DNA of 64,000 nt from Muricea muricata (lineage: Eukaryota > Cnidaria > Anthozoa > Malacalcyonacea > Plexauridae). The DNA is taken from positions 11,330,032 to 11,394,031 of the forward strand of contig OY979724.1 in the NCBI GenBank assembly GCA_963855995.1, written 5' to 3'. The first letter of the stretch is position 1, and every line of letters starts with the position of its first letter. This document shows, piece by piece, positions 54,088-64,000 of this stretch. Below the pieces are notes generated by a model. It made no database searches and was not told where the DNA came from. It was given only the letters and a program-made list of their open reading frames with translations. A program made the position numbers and the translations under genes.

Positions 54088-57000
54088 ATGACGAAAGGCC
54101 GAGGAAAAAGCCGCGGCGAGGGGAAAGTCAAGCGGGCGAAGGCGGCCAAGAGCGGGCAAAATGGCGAGACGGCCAACTCTGTTGCGAGTACACCGTCTCC
54201 GAGCGGCGCGAGGAATATCAAGACCCGCAACCAAGGAAAGGCACAGCCCTATAAATATCAGTGTATGATTCAAAGCTCGTCAGATTCCGAAGGCGATGAA
54301 TCTGATTACAGCGTGGAATCGGCATCCAGTCGCACCACCGAAGTTAGCCATGTCTCGACCGAGAGCTACTATCAGAATTACCGAATCAAAACATTCGACT
54401 TTGTTGAACTTCCAGAGGTCAAGGAACTCGTCCTACCGCCATCATCGGACGATCTCCTGATACCAAATAAACATGTTATGAATGCGCTGGCAGTTTATGA
54501 AGTTTTAAGACATTTTGGTAGAATTGTCAGATTGTCCCCATTTAGATTTGAAGACTTTGCAGCATCCTTGATTGCTAATGAGAAATCAGTACTCCTTGAC
54601 CAAATTCACCTTAACCTCGTCAGGGCTATAATTACCGAGGACGAGTCTAATGGTTACAGCTTTGCGGCTCACGATGAAAAAGAAAGCATGAATTTATTTC
54701 TGTACTTTTTGGATGCTTTCACATGGCCAGAGGTAGTGCGAAGTTATGTCACAGCAAATTCTGAATTTGGGGAAGCAGCCCAGTGCATTAATGATGGCAG
54801 TTATCCACTGGTCCCACTCGAGAAGAAAATTGAAGTGCTTTGTCGGCTGACAGAACAGTTCCTGTCGTCGAACGCCGTTCGAGAAGAGGTTGTCAACGAA
54901 GGGATGTTTCAATCCGAAGACCATTGCCGGAATTGTTCCAAGATGGGCGACCTTCTCTGTTGCGAATCCTGCCCGGCCGTCTTTCATTTGCATTGTCTAA
55001 AGCCACCTTTAGAAGAGGTTCCACAAGGCGACTGGTTGTGCCCACTGTGTAAAATTGACCAGGTTCAAGGAGTAACTGACTGTGACTTATCAGGGAATGC
55101 TGTTAAAAGTTATCGGAATTCACCAATTGGTGTCGATAGAATGGGTAGAAAATACTGGTTTCTAGTGAGACGGATTTTTGTGTAAGTAAATCTTAATTTT
55201 TTACTTTTCCAGAAAGTATCCTAGCACAACATGCAGTTGAATAGGTTAACCAAAGACAATGTCTGAATTAAGCTGCAGAGCTTATCCATTTTGTGTAAAC
55301 TGCAAGCAGTTCCTAAAGGAAGGGGGGGGAGCTGCATATGAAAAAGGAAGAAATGAAATTTGTGTTCTCCACACAAGGCAAAATCTCCATTAGTCATGAT
55401 TGACGTGTTGGGCTATATTTCAGGGAGAGATCCATATCTCACCCTCTGAGGAAATTTCTGCTGTCCTTAAATGGGAAAGGAGCAAGGTTTAAAAACTTTG
55501 TTTACAAAGCCTTGTTTACAAACCAGCTTGCAAATTCTGAAATGAACTTTTCATCTTCTCAAAGAATTTCTGAACTTCACAAATCTTCACATTGAAAAGT
55601 TGCCTGAAATTGATTATGTTTATATAGGGAAGGAGAAAATGTGACGCATTACTATAGTACACCCTCGCAATTGGATGAGTTGTTGCATTATCTTGAACGA
55701 GATGGCGATGAGAATCGGTTGGTTGCTGATATAAAAAGTTGGTATGATGAAATCGTTTTACAAATGGGGGTCACAAAAGAACTCACTGACAATTTCAAAG
55801 GTTAGTCTGTATTAACCATTCTTTCATTTGAAAAAACTCATTTTCCACTGCTCAAAACACATTTTAAAAAGTTTCCAAAATTTCATCTGTGGTCAACTGT
55901 GATGACAATTTTATTTATCAGTAGGGAAGATATCTGCCTATATTATCTAGTAACTTTATATAATGGTTCTGTACTTAATTTTCAACTACCTTGAAAAAAT
56001 TTTTACGTGGGATTTTACCAAAAAATATTTTTGAAAAAATACTCAAAGCAATTGTTTACATGAGCTGTCTTTATTGCAGAACACAGGAAGTCTGCCTTGG
56101 ATGAAGATTTGAGATTTCATACGAAATCTGAGCCAAAGACAGGAACGGTGACATTTGATGAAAAAGGTAGCCTACTATTTTAGAATTGTAATGTCTTTCA
56201 ATATGGACATGCTTACTTTGATGACAGTAACGTTTTCTGTACAGATATTTAAGAACTATTTTCAGAGATATGAAAAACTAGACTACATATGTTGTTCTGA
56301 AACTGCAGAGTTCAACAAAAAATTCGTTGGTTCGAGCAGGATTTGAACTCGCGTCTTTGGGAGGCAACGAATTTTTCGTTGTTCTCTGCAGTAGATAGGT
56401 AAAGATTTATCTCGACTGTTTCAGATTTTCTGGGATCTAGTCGACTCCTTGTGTTTTCGTTTTCTTGCCGTGGTCATCCACCATGTTGGGCAAACAAACT
56501 TGAAAAACTAAAGGTTATAGTTTTAAGGCGCTGTTACACTATGCAAGTTGTGTCGCAACTTGTCTCGCAGTTTTATTGTGACACATGTTGCAAGCGCAAG
56601 GTGTAACATTCTTCGCAACCATAAAGTCACGCAACGTTTTTGTTGCAAGAAGCGTTGCACGAAGTAAAATCAGGTTCTACTTTTCGCAACGATTGCCGCA
56701 ACGTTACAACGCATTTTTAACCACTTCACCATAACCAATGTAACATCCCTCTTGCAACTTGTCTCGCCATAGATAGCCCAGAAATCGGTGGTTTTTAACC
56801 ATAAATGAAGCAATCTTGTACATAATATTCCTTTTACAGCTGTCAGAAACTCGCAAAATTGTTTTTTTCTCGCGCGATAGTCGGTTTTCTTGGACGTTCA
56901 TGTAGTATTATCGGTTTATATTAAACCAAAAACACTGCACGAACTTTGCCCGAGAGTTTTCTGACCACAGCGCGAGAAAAGATTGAAAATGACAACATGG

Positions 57001-60000
57001 CAAGTTTCTGGCAGCTGGAAAATAAACAGAATGTAAAATTTAAGGTAAAAACCACTGATTTCCGGGTCAGCTATGGTCTCGCAATATTTAAACAGTCGCT
57101 ATTGATTGCATCCTATACTGAGATTGCGAGAGAAGTTGTAAGATGTTAGTGTAACATCTCTGATCTGGCAACTTTAAGTCTTAAATGTTTGTGCAACGAA
57201 ATTTCACCCCGACGTTTTCGGACCTCAGTGTAGAGATAATGTAAAATGGGTTGGTAACTTCTTTTACAGAAGTTCATTGTCTGGCTTCTTTCGTGAGAAA
57301 TTTAGCTTTGAATAATATGCGAATATCATACTTATGACATCACAGTGCATAATGTATTTTAAAACAACATGTATTTTTCGAACAATTTAATTTTGTCGAA
57401 CCAAAATCTAAAATTATAACTTACAAATTTGGATTTGCTGTATTTTAGTGCAACTTTTGGAAATTTATCATGGATACTGTAAGAGAAATTCTTACAGCAC
57501 TAAAAACTCATTATGCACTGTGATGTCATAAGTATGATATTTGCATATTATTCAAAGCTAAATTTCCCACGAAAGAAGCAAAATGATAAACTTCTGTAAA
57601 AGAAGTTACCAACCCACTTTACGTTAACTTCACAATGACGCCATAAAACTTTGGGGTGAAATTTTCGAAACATGTTGCATAGTGTAACAGCGTGTTTAAA
57701 TTACGCTGTCATCGTACATCCCAGGTGTCCCCAAATTTAATCTGGTGCCAAAGTTGAATTTCATATCTGATGACTCGATCAAAGATAAGATCGTTTCGTG
57801 GCAGAAGACCGTGGCTGCCTCCATTCCTTCAAACCCAGGGGACAACACCTCGGATAAACAAGATGAACATTCGAAGGATGACGATGCTGTTTCTGGTTGT
57901 AAAACTGACGTGGCTAAAGAGCAAAATGATGGTAAAGCTACTTTGCTTCAAAAGGAAATAGCGATAAAAATGTTTGCTCAATTTAGAAGAAGGTTGAAAT
58001 TGTTTAGAAAACTTTTTCAAAATCATTTTCAGAAATTTTTGAGATATTTCAGTCCTGGCAGAAATGGCGGCGTTTGTCCAACTGGAGGCAAGATGGTCGA
58101 ATACATAATTGTTTTGTTTGAATGTAACCTGTTGAACTGTAATACAACTGGAACGCTAACTCAATACAAAAGTTCCGCCAAGTTAGTTTTTCTGAGACGA
58201 TATACTTCACGACTTTAGACACGAAAGAAATGCCTAAAAAAGACGAAAAAAACTGCAATTTTGAAAAATAAGGCAAATTTGCCTTCAAAGGTGTTTGTCT
58301 TTCACCTAAAGCCTCAAAATTTTTACACCAAATACAACTTTTTAATAACTTTCATTTGCTATGCGGCCTATTTTGTGACGTTTAGTATTTCCACTCAAAA
58401 CTCAGAAAAACTTAGTGTTTATGCCACGAAATTTCACCCCAAAGTTTTAAAGCGTCAGTGTAAAGTTAACGTAAAATGGGTTGGTAACTTCTTTTACAGA
58501 AGTTCATCATTTTGCTTCATTCGTGAGAAATTTGGCTTTGAATAATATGCAAATATCATACTTATGACATCACAGTGCATAATGAGTTTTTAGTGCTGTA
58601 GGAATTTCTCTTACAGTATCCATGATAAGTTTCCAAAAGTTGTGCTAAAATACAGCAAATCGGAATTCGTAAGTTATAATTTTGGAATTTTGTTCGACAA
58701 ATTGAAATTGTTCGAAAAATCTATGTTGTTTTAAATTACATTATGCAGTGTGATGTCATAAGTATGATATTTGCATATTATTCAAAGCTAAATTTCTCTC
58801 GAAACAAGCCAGACAATAAACTTCTGTAAAAGAAGTTACCAACCCATTTTACGTTATCTCTACACTGAGGTCAAAAAACGTCGGGGTGAAATTTCGTTGC
58901 ATAAACACTTTAATCAAATTGGCTTCAATCCCCCCCCCCCCCGACTTATCGTTCCAGTTTACTTATAGTTCAATGCTGTAACCGTGATATATTTTATTCA
59001 AATAACGATTTTAAAAATCCGCAAAAGTTTTTTGAATATATAAAATCAAATTGAAGAAACATCCTTTTTCTTTTTGGGCTACGTAATTTTCACTTGAAAA
59101 AACATACTCACATTAACCATTTTACCCAACTTAAATTAACAAAGAATTTCATTTTCTTACCAGAATCTCAAGCTAAATCTCCTGTTGAGGAAACAAAGAC
59201 TCCAACATCTGCAGTAGATGGAGAAGCTACGAAAGCAGTCGTGTCAGCTCCGAACAAAGTTACTGCCGTGGCGCCAAGTAAAGTAGCCCCAAATCAAGTG
59301 GAAAGGATGGATATTGATGGACAAACTACAGATAGTAAAGAAATCAACTCTAGTAACACGAAAGAGACTTCAACCAAGAATGTTAATGATGGTGTCAGAA
59401 CTGCAGATTCGTCGAAAGTTGATTCACAAACGACAGAGGCGAAAAGTAGCGACAATATTAAACCTACAGCCAACCCTACAACGCATGTGCTTAAAGATGA
59501 AGTTAAGACAGTGGTTACCCCAGTTAAATCGAATTCTGCGACGCCAACCGTTAAAACTCCCGTAACTAAGAGTTTAACCGTATCTTCCAATGGCAGTCCG
59601 CAGTCTGTGGTTACTCCTGCACGGACGACAGCTGCCGTTGGAAAAACTGCCACGAAACTTGTGAATATTGCTCCTAGACCGGCAGCTTCAAGCATACAAG
59701 TGAAAAACACTCCAGTTCAAACTGTCACGCTCGTTACCAGCTCCGGAATTAAATCCACAAGCCCGTTGGTGAAAGTGGTGCAGAATGGCATAAAAGCTGC
59801 CAATTCTTCTGGCGTGACCCCAGTCATAACCAAAACGGTAATCAAGAAAGAGCTGCCGCTGTTTAAGTTAGGCATGGAGAAAAGCTACGAACAATATATC
59901 AACCAATTTTCGACCAACCAGCTCGCGAAGAATAAGCAGCAGGCTCAGGAGGAACGCGATCGTCGGAGAGGAATATCCACAAAGTTCAATCTGGCTGAGT

Positions 60001-63000
60001 ACAACTATACCGGCTCTATGATTGGTAATCTCGAAAGGATCCTACTTACCCTGAGATGTTCCATCGTGACCCTCGAGACGTCTGTTCCGACGGCGTTTAT
60101 GCACCCGGTGTGGCCCTTCCAGCGATCCACTTGGGTCAAAGCCGTTCATCTTTGCAAAACCGCTCCGGAGTTCGCGTCCGTCTTGACTTTCTTTGAGAGC
60201 TTTGTAAAGCCTGTGGTCATGCGTAATGTGTGGAATGATGCCGTTGGCCATCTGGAGTTTTTTAGAAACTTGACTGAGTCTAAAACTACGTCGACAAAGA
60301 AACCGGTGAAAGATGAAGAGGAAGAGCTTAAAAATATCGAGTTAATAGGTAAGTTATGGCCGTTTATGATTTTGTGCTACTTCGCTCGTTGTTGAATAAT
60401 TTATAAATGTGACTTTTTCTCGAGTGACAATTCATACGCATGCTCAAATTGAAGCTGGGAATAGTTGAGAAAAATTCATCATCAACTGCAGGTCCGATCC
60501 TGCGGCAGGGATCGAACCTTCCACGCCTTATTTACGGCTACCTCCGTACACTTAGTGCCTGGAGCATTGCATCCACATCGCGAAGACCTGGGTTCAATTT
60601 CTGCAAGAGGACCTATAGTTGAATAGGTTCAATTCCTGCAGGAGGACCTACAGTTGAATTAATTTTTGATGAGTGTCCCCATGTTGAATTTCGACAATTA
60701 AGACACATTTACGTTTAGATGTGATGAGCATTCCATGTTATGTCCTATTATAGTTATCATACATACACCCAGTAGCAGGTTCGAAATTTATGTATTTGTA
60801 CTGCCATAGGGCTTTCAACCGACATATGCGATCAAAGATTACCTGCGTTTCATAATTGTAACTTAAGAGGCTCTACCACAAAGCTCTGTCTGCCTAAGTC
60901 TAAGGATATCTTTAAAAAGGTTTTAGTTACAGAGGAGCAAAATTGTGGAATAGCCTCTCAAACGAGCAGAGAAATATACAATCTCTCAATCACTTTAAGT
61001 GTGTGACACCTGGCCACTTTAGATAATTATATGTAAATTTAAATTAATATGTATAACTTGTGTAATGTAATTTGTGTTTGTAAGTTGTAACTAGTATAGT
61101 ATTATATTTATTTTTAAGTAAATCTACGCCCCTCTTGGAAACCAGCTTACGCTGTAGAGGCTAGCGTAGCTGAATAAAGTTTTTACCTTATCTTACCTAC
61201 CTTACCTTACCTTACATTTTCTAGCACACGGTCCGAAGTACTACTCCTGGCTTCCCAATCACCAGATCTGGAAACACAAGGGCGAGGAGTACCGTATCTA
61301 CGGAGGAGGCGGTTGGGAATGGATAAGTCAGAACCGGAAGCGGAAACTACTCGATCCCATTACCAAGGACGAACGCGCCGCGAAAATTAAGAAATTTGAG
61401 AAAACTTTCGACGTAGCATTGAAACGCAAGTTAAGCAAGAAACATAAACTGGCCTTGCAGGAGAAGAAATTGAAAATGTCGAAATCTGGAGAAGTACAAA
61501 CGAGCAACACGAGCCAAACACGTGCTGGCAGTACGGTGAGTACGGCTAAGTCACGTGGCGGACCGATGGTCAACGCAAATCAAATTGGGGTTAATACCGG
61601 TGCTCAAGTTAAGCTAGCACATGTTGCTTCTACCGTTGCCACTTCTCCGTTGGCTAACAGTACATCTGTACCAGCTACAACGGTCCTCAACCCCACCACA
61701 GCATCTGGTCAGTCGCTTACAACAACTGTTACTTCCTCTGGGCAGACAAGAGTATCCACTAGTACGACTACTGGGCATCTGGTTACCAATACTGCAGTAC
61801 CATTTACTCACACCATGACCACTGCTGCCAACTGTGTTACAGCCACTGCGGCTACTTCACAGTTGTCAGTCAGTACAGGGCTACCCCCAACCAAAAGCCA
61901 TACTAATACCACACTTGCTGGTCAGTCGCTTGTAACCACTAGCAGTATTGGCAGCCAGAAAATTACTGTTGAGACACCTGGTTCTGCTGTGAGCAAACCT
62001 GGTCAAATACCATCTGCTGAAGAAGGTGTGAATACCACCGTGTATACTAGTGGACATAGCAACACTATGGTTCAAACCACCCTTACACCTGTCACACCAG
62101 TTGAACCCATTACAACCCCTGCAACACTGATTACTCAGCAGGAAGTAACTTCCAGCTCGATAATTCCTAAGGCAACAACCACCGTAACAAGCAGTAGAGT
62201 TTCACAGGAGACCAAAACTATGCTGACATCAACGAGTGATTCTAGTAGCACTTCACTGCCGACCACAGCCACTCCCCTTTCCCCACCCACAATGACACCA
62301 CCTATGGACCCAGAGGCCTCCACTGCAAGTGTACCTTTGGTTACCCCACCAGTGCAACCCTCCACACCAACTATCACCTCACCTGTGGCATCTTCGACTG
62401 TGGCTGTGTGTTGTACATCTACCACATTGGCAACAAACAGCAATAACTCAGCCGAAACATCAAGTAATGTACCAGTGAGCACTAGTGACGATATATGTGC
62501 TCCAAGTGATGCGAGTATCCCATCAACTACCGCAAGTAATCCACCATTAACCTCTTGTAATGTGTCAGTTGAAGCTACCACTGTTTTACCAGTTTCATCC
62601 CCAACCAACACCACCGTCTCTCCAGTAAGTACCACTGTTTTACCCATATCATCCACAATCAACACCACTATGTCCTCAGTGGACAACAGTGTAAACCTTT
62701 TGAAAACAAATGTATCCACCACTTACTGCACCCTACCACCAGTATCATCTACCTTACCTGCAATGATCTTTGATGAACCAGCAGAAACGCCGCCTCCCAG
62801 TGTAGCAAATGTACCATCAAATACCAGTATGACGTCTTCAGTAACCGGGCTAGAAGCTTGTGTGGCAGATAAGCAGCTATCATCAAATGGATCTGCTGGC
62901 AATAAATGTGATGGTGAGGAACCAGCAACAAATAAACCGTGCACTGCTGACGCTTCTGCGGAAATGGGTGAGAAAAACAATACTGATGCCGTTAAACCAC

Positions 63001-64000
63001 CCGTTATGAATAATACTTGTTCTACTCTCTGTACGATTTCTGGTGGTGATACTACAGATAAGTCTTCCGATTGCAATGCCGTTAGTAACACAAATGATCT
63101 TCAGTCTAGTCATTTGACGGAGCCTATTTCATTATCTGGTAATTCACAATTACAATTGAATCATTTGGGTGAGCAAGAGGAAAGTATGGATGTAGATGCA
63201 GTTGAGAACGATCCCCCAGCAGTCAAACCTTTAGGTGAAGTAGAAACTGCAATGGATATATCTGATAAAGCTAAGCTGGACAGTCAAATATCATCTGACA
63301 TTGAGGTTGGTATAAAAGATGGACCTAAAGATGAAAAGCACTCTTCTACAAATGATAACAAAGATGTAACATCGGTTAAGATTGATTCGACCAATGTAAA
63401 CAGAACTGTGAAGAAAGATTCCCCTGTTGTTGAAAAGATGCAAGTTGATGATCCAAAGTCTAATGATACGAATCGAGATGCGGTGACAAGTAGTGAACAC
63501 ATTGTCTGTAAATCCACCACAAGTACTCAAAGTGAAACAAGTATAGAACCTTTGACTCGGGTACAAGACAAGGCTAAGGCTATTATGTCTGAGATAAGTG
63601 CCAATAAGCCTGCAACTGCAGGTAACACTGACGAACCAACCTCGGTGATTAGGAATGATGCAAATCCAAAGACTCCTAAAAAGGATACACCTAACGGTAC
63701 GTCGACTCATGTCGGCCAGTCTGCATCATCTGCAGCTCAAGACACCACTGCCGCTTCGCAAGTTTTCGCAACCACTTCCCAAGTGTCCGTTCTTGCAACT
63801 CAACCTCCCGTTACCACATCTAAACCATCAACATCCCAGGTTACTGCAACAAAAATCCCCGGTAAAAGTTTGTCCGCATCACAAGACGTCGTTGCTCCGT
63901 CGCAAGTGCCTGTATCCGCATCTCAATCTACCGCTTCCACCCCATTAGGTTCCGTGAGCACAGTCAGGATTGAAACAACCGGCGGAGTGGGTCTAAACAA
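54088..64000 (+). CDS. BPTF: Nucleosome-remodelling factor subunit BPTF (NURF301), N-terminal half
   Basis: Exons, all in phase: 54088-55181, 55628-55800, 56080-56166, 57725-57931, 59164-60348, and 61225 open past 64000; at least 1840 residues. BPTF is the large subunit of the NURF chromatin remodeller, working with ISWI. A basic, acidic-Ser leader is followed by the DDT domain (about 122-182; [20 protein letters not shown]), which contacts ISWI. The first PHD finger is at about 280-322 ([23 protein letters not shown]). A block at 753-892 matches the BPTF middle region ([35 protein letters not shown]), and [20 protein letters not shown] opens exon 6. Exon 6 then becomes a Ser/Thr/Pro-rich tract. 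The C-terminal PHD-bromodomain module must lie to the right. The start is the first ATG after a TTG-led open stretch and has A at -3. Confidence 0.95.
56303..56391. repeat. Hairpin repeat with tRNA-like B box, BPTF intron 3
   Basis: CTGCAGAGTTCAACAAAAAATTCGTTG pairs with CAACGAATTTTTCGTTGTTC then TCTGCAG. The minus strand has CGCGAGTTCAAATCCTGCTC, which is B-box-like, but there is no cloverleaf. Confidence 0.7.
56529..57692. repeat. Outer MITE cluster, BPTF intron 3
   Basis: CGCTGTTACACTATGCAA at the left end pairs with TTGCATAGTGTAACAGCG at the right end. Inside, CTCGCCATAGATAGCCCAGA, then AATCGGTGGTTTTTA near 56764-56800 pairs with sequence near 57045-57085. This indicates at least two related elements, with a third unrelated one (57195-57667) inserted. 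Confidence 0.78.
57195..57667. repeat. Palindromic element family C, copy 1 (BPTF intron 3)
   Basis: Ends CGAAATTTCACCCCGACG and ACTTTGGGGTGAAATTTTCG. Arms share GGGTTGGTAACTTCTTTTAC, AGCTTTGAATAATATGC and ATACTTATGACATCACAGTG with their complements. It is the reverse complement of copy 2 at more than about 85% by eye. Confidence 0.9.
58425..58900. repeat. Palindromic element family C, copy 2 (BPTF intron 4)
   Basis: Ends CGAAATTTCACCCCAAAG and CGTCGGGGTGAAATTTCG. Orientation is opposite to copy 1: its left arm matches the complement of copy 1's right arm, including the TTAGTGCTGTA(A/G)GAATTTCTC block. Confidence 0.9.
60473..60660. repeat. MITE with inner direct repeat, BPTF intron 5
   Basis: AATTCATCATCAACTGCAGG and GGGATCGAACC pair with GGTTCAATTCCTGCAGG and CCTACAGTTGAATT. 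A 36-bp block (GTTCAATT(T/C)CTGCA(A/G)GAGG ...) is repeated in tandem at about 60591-60626 and 60627-60662. Confidence 0.75.
60782..61218 (+). mobile_element. 3' fragment of a non-LTR retrotransposon (CR1/L2/Jockey-like)
   Basis: 60851-61004 reads, with one frameshift near 60920, as [21 protein letters not shown] then [20 protein letters not shown] and SLNHFK. This is the familiar C-terminus of LINE reverse-transcriptase polyproteins (LRGS...LP, YSGAxLWNSLP). An AT-rich 3' UTR with GAATAAAGTTTTTACC and a (CTTAC)n tail at 61185-61214 follows. It is a dead, 5'-truncated copy. Confidence 0.8.

Noticed and set aside
53814-54273. Minus-strand open frames of 128-138 codons over the BPTF start
   Set aside because: Antisense to the BPTF 5' UTR and exon 1; no homology or splice sites that fit AIMP2.
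57932-58218. Extension of BPTF exon 4 past 57931
   Set aside because: The frame stays open, but a GTAAAG donor in correct phase occurs at 57932 and the extension has no BPTF similarity.
59294-59710. 138-codon minus-strand open frame
   Set aside because: Shadow of BPTF exon 5, same compositional cause.
62135-63091. Two long minus-strand open frames (195 and 122 codons)
   Set aside because: Antisense to the Thr/Ser/Val-rich BPTF exon 6. Low-complexity codons make the opposite strand open, and no protein family was recognised.

Overview
The window is nuclear DNA from an intron-rich metazoan, most likely a cnidarian and probably an anthozoan (coral or anemone relative). This rests on GT-AG introns in nearly every gene, strong conservation of ancient bilaterian/cnidarian proteins, AT-rich intergenic DNA, and dense short fold-back (MITE-like) repeats and tRNA-derived SINEs. 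No species can be named from the sequence alone. There is no bacterial operon, CRISPR array or rRNA gene.

Layout: (1) 776-2181, plus strand, the last visible exons of a gene whose C-terminus is an SH3 domain; the rest lies left of the window. (2) 2.98-8.84 kb, no recognisable gene. (3) 8932-9933, minus strand, an intronless forkhead transcription factor (FoxL1/FoxC-like) with an EH1 repressor motif, a TATA box and its own poly(A) signal. (4) 10.06-16.72 kb, no recognisable gene, possibly regulatory DNA of the forkhead gene. (5) 16720-28314, plus strand, a 13-exon EMAP-like (EML5/6-type) microtubule-associated WD40 protein whose first coding exon carries a retroelement Gag-like domain. (6) 29555-50124, plus strand, USP7/HAUSP in 46 coding exons, with the MATH domain, the full Cys-His-Asp triad, the UBL array and the C-terminal activating tail. 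(7) 51279-53250, minus strand, AIMP2 of the multi-tRNA-synthetase complex in 4 exons, convergent with USP7. (8) 54088 to beyond 64000, plus strand, the N-terminal half of BPTF/NURF301 (DDT domain, first PHD finger, conserved middle block, long Ser/Thr-rich exon), divergent from AIMP2 over an 837-bp shared promoter region.

The genes are unrelated housekeeping or developmental genes, with no sign of a functional cluster. Introns hold most of the repeats: two copies of a MITE with 25-bp near-perfect termini and two tRNA-SINEs in USP7, TTAA-flanked fold-back elements, a nested MITE in the EML gene, two reverse-complement copies of one palindromic element flanking BPTF exon 4, and a LINE 3' tail that ends at a BPTF splice acceptor.

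I found no evidence of a wholly new multi-gene system. The most unusual item is the Gag-like domain joined in frame to the EML protein. Next are the open, splice-compatible sequence joining the EML and USP7 genes and the inverted repeats around BPTF exon 4.
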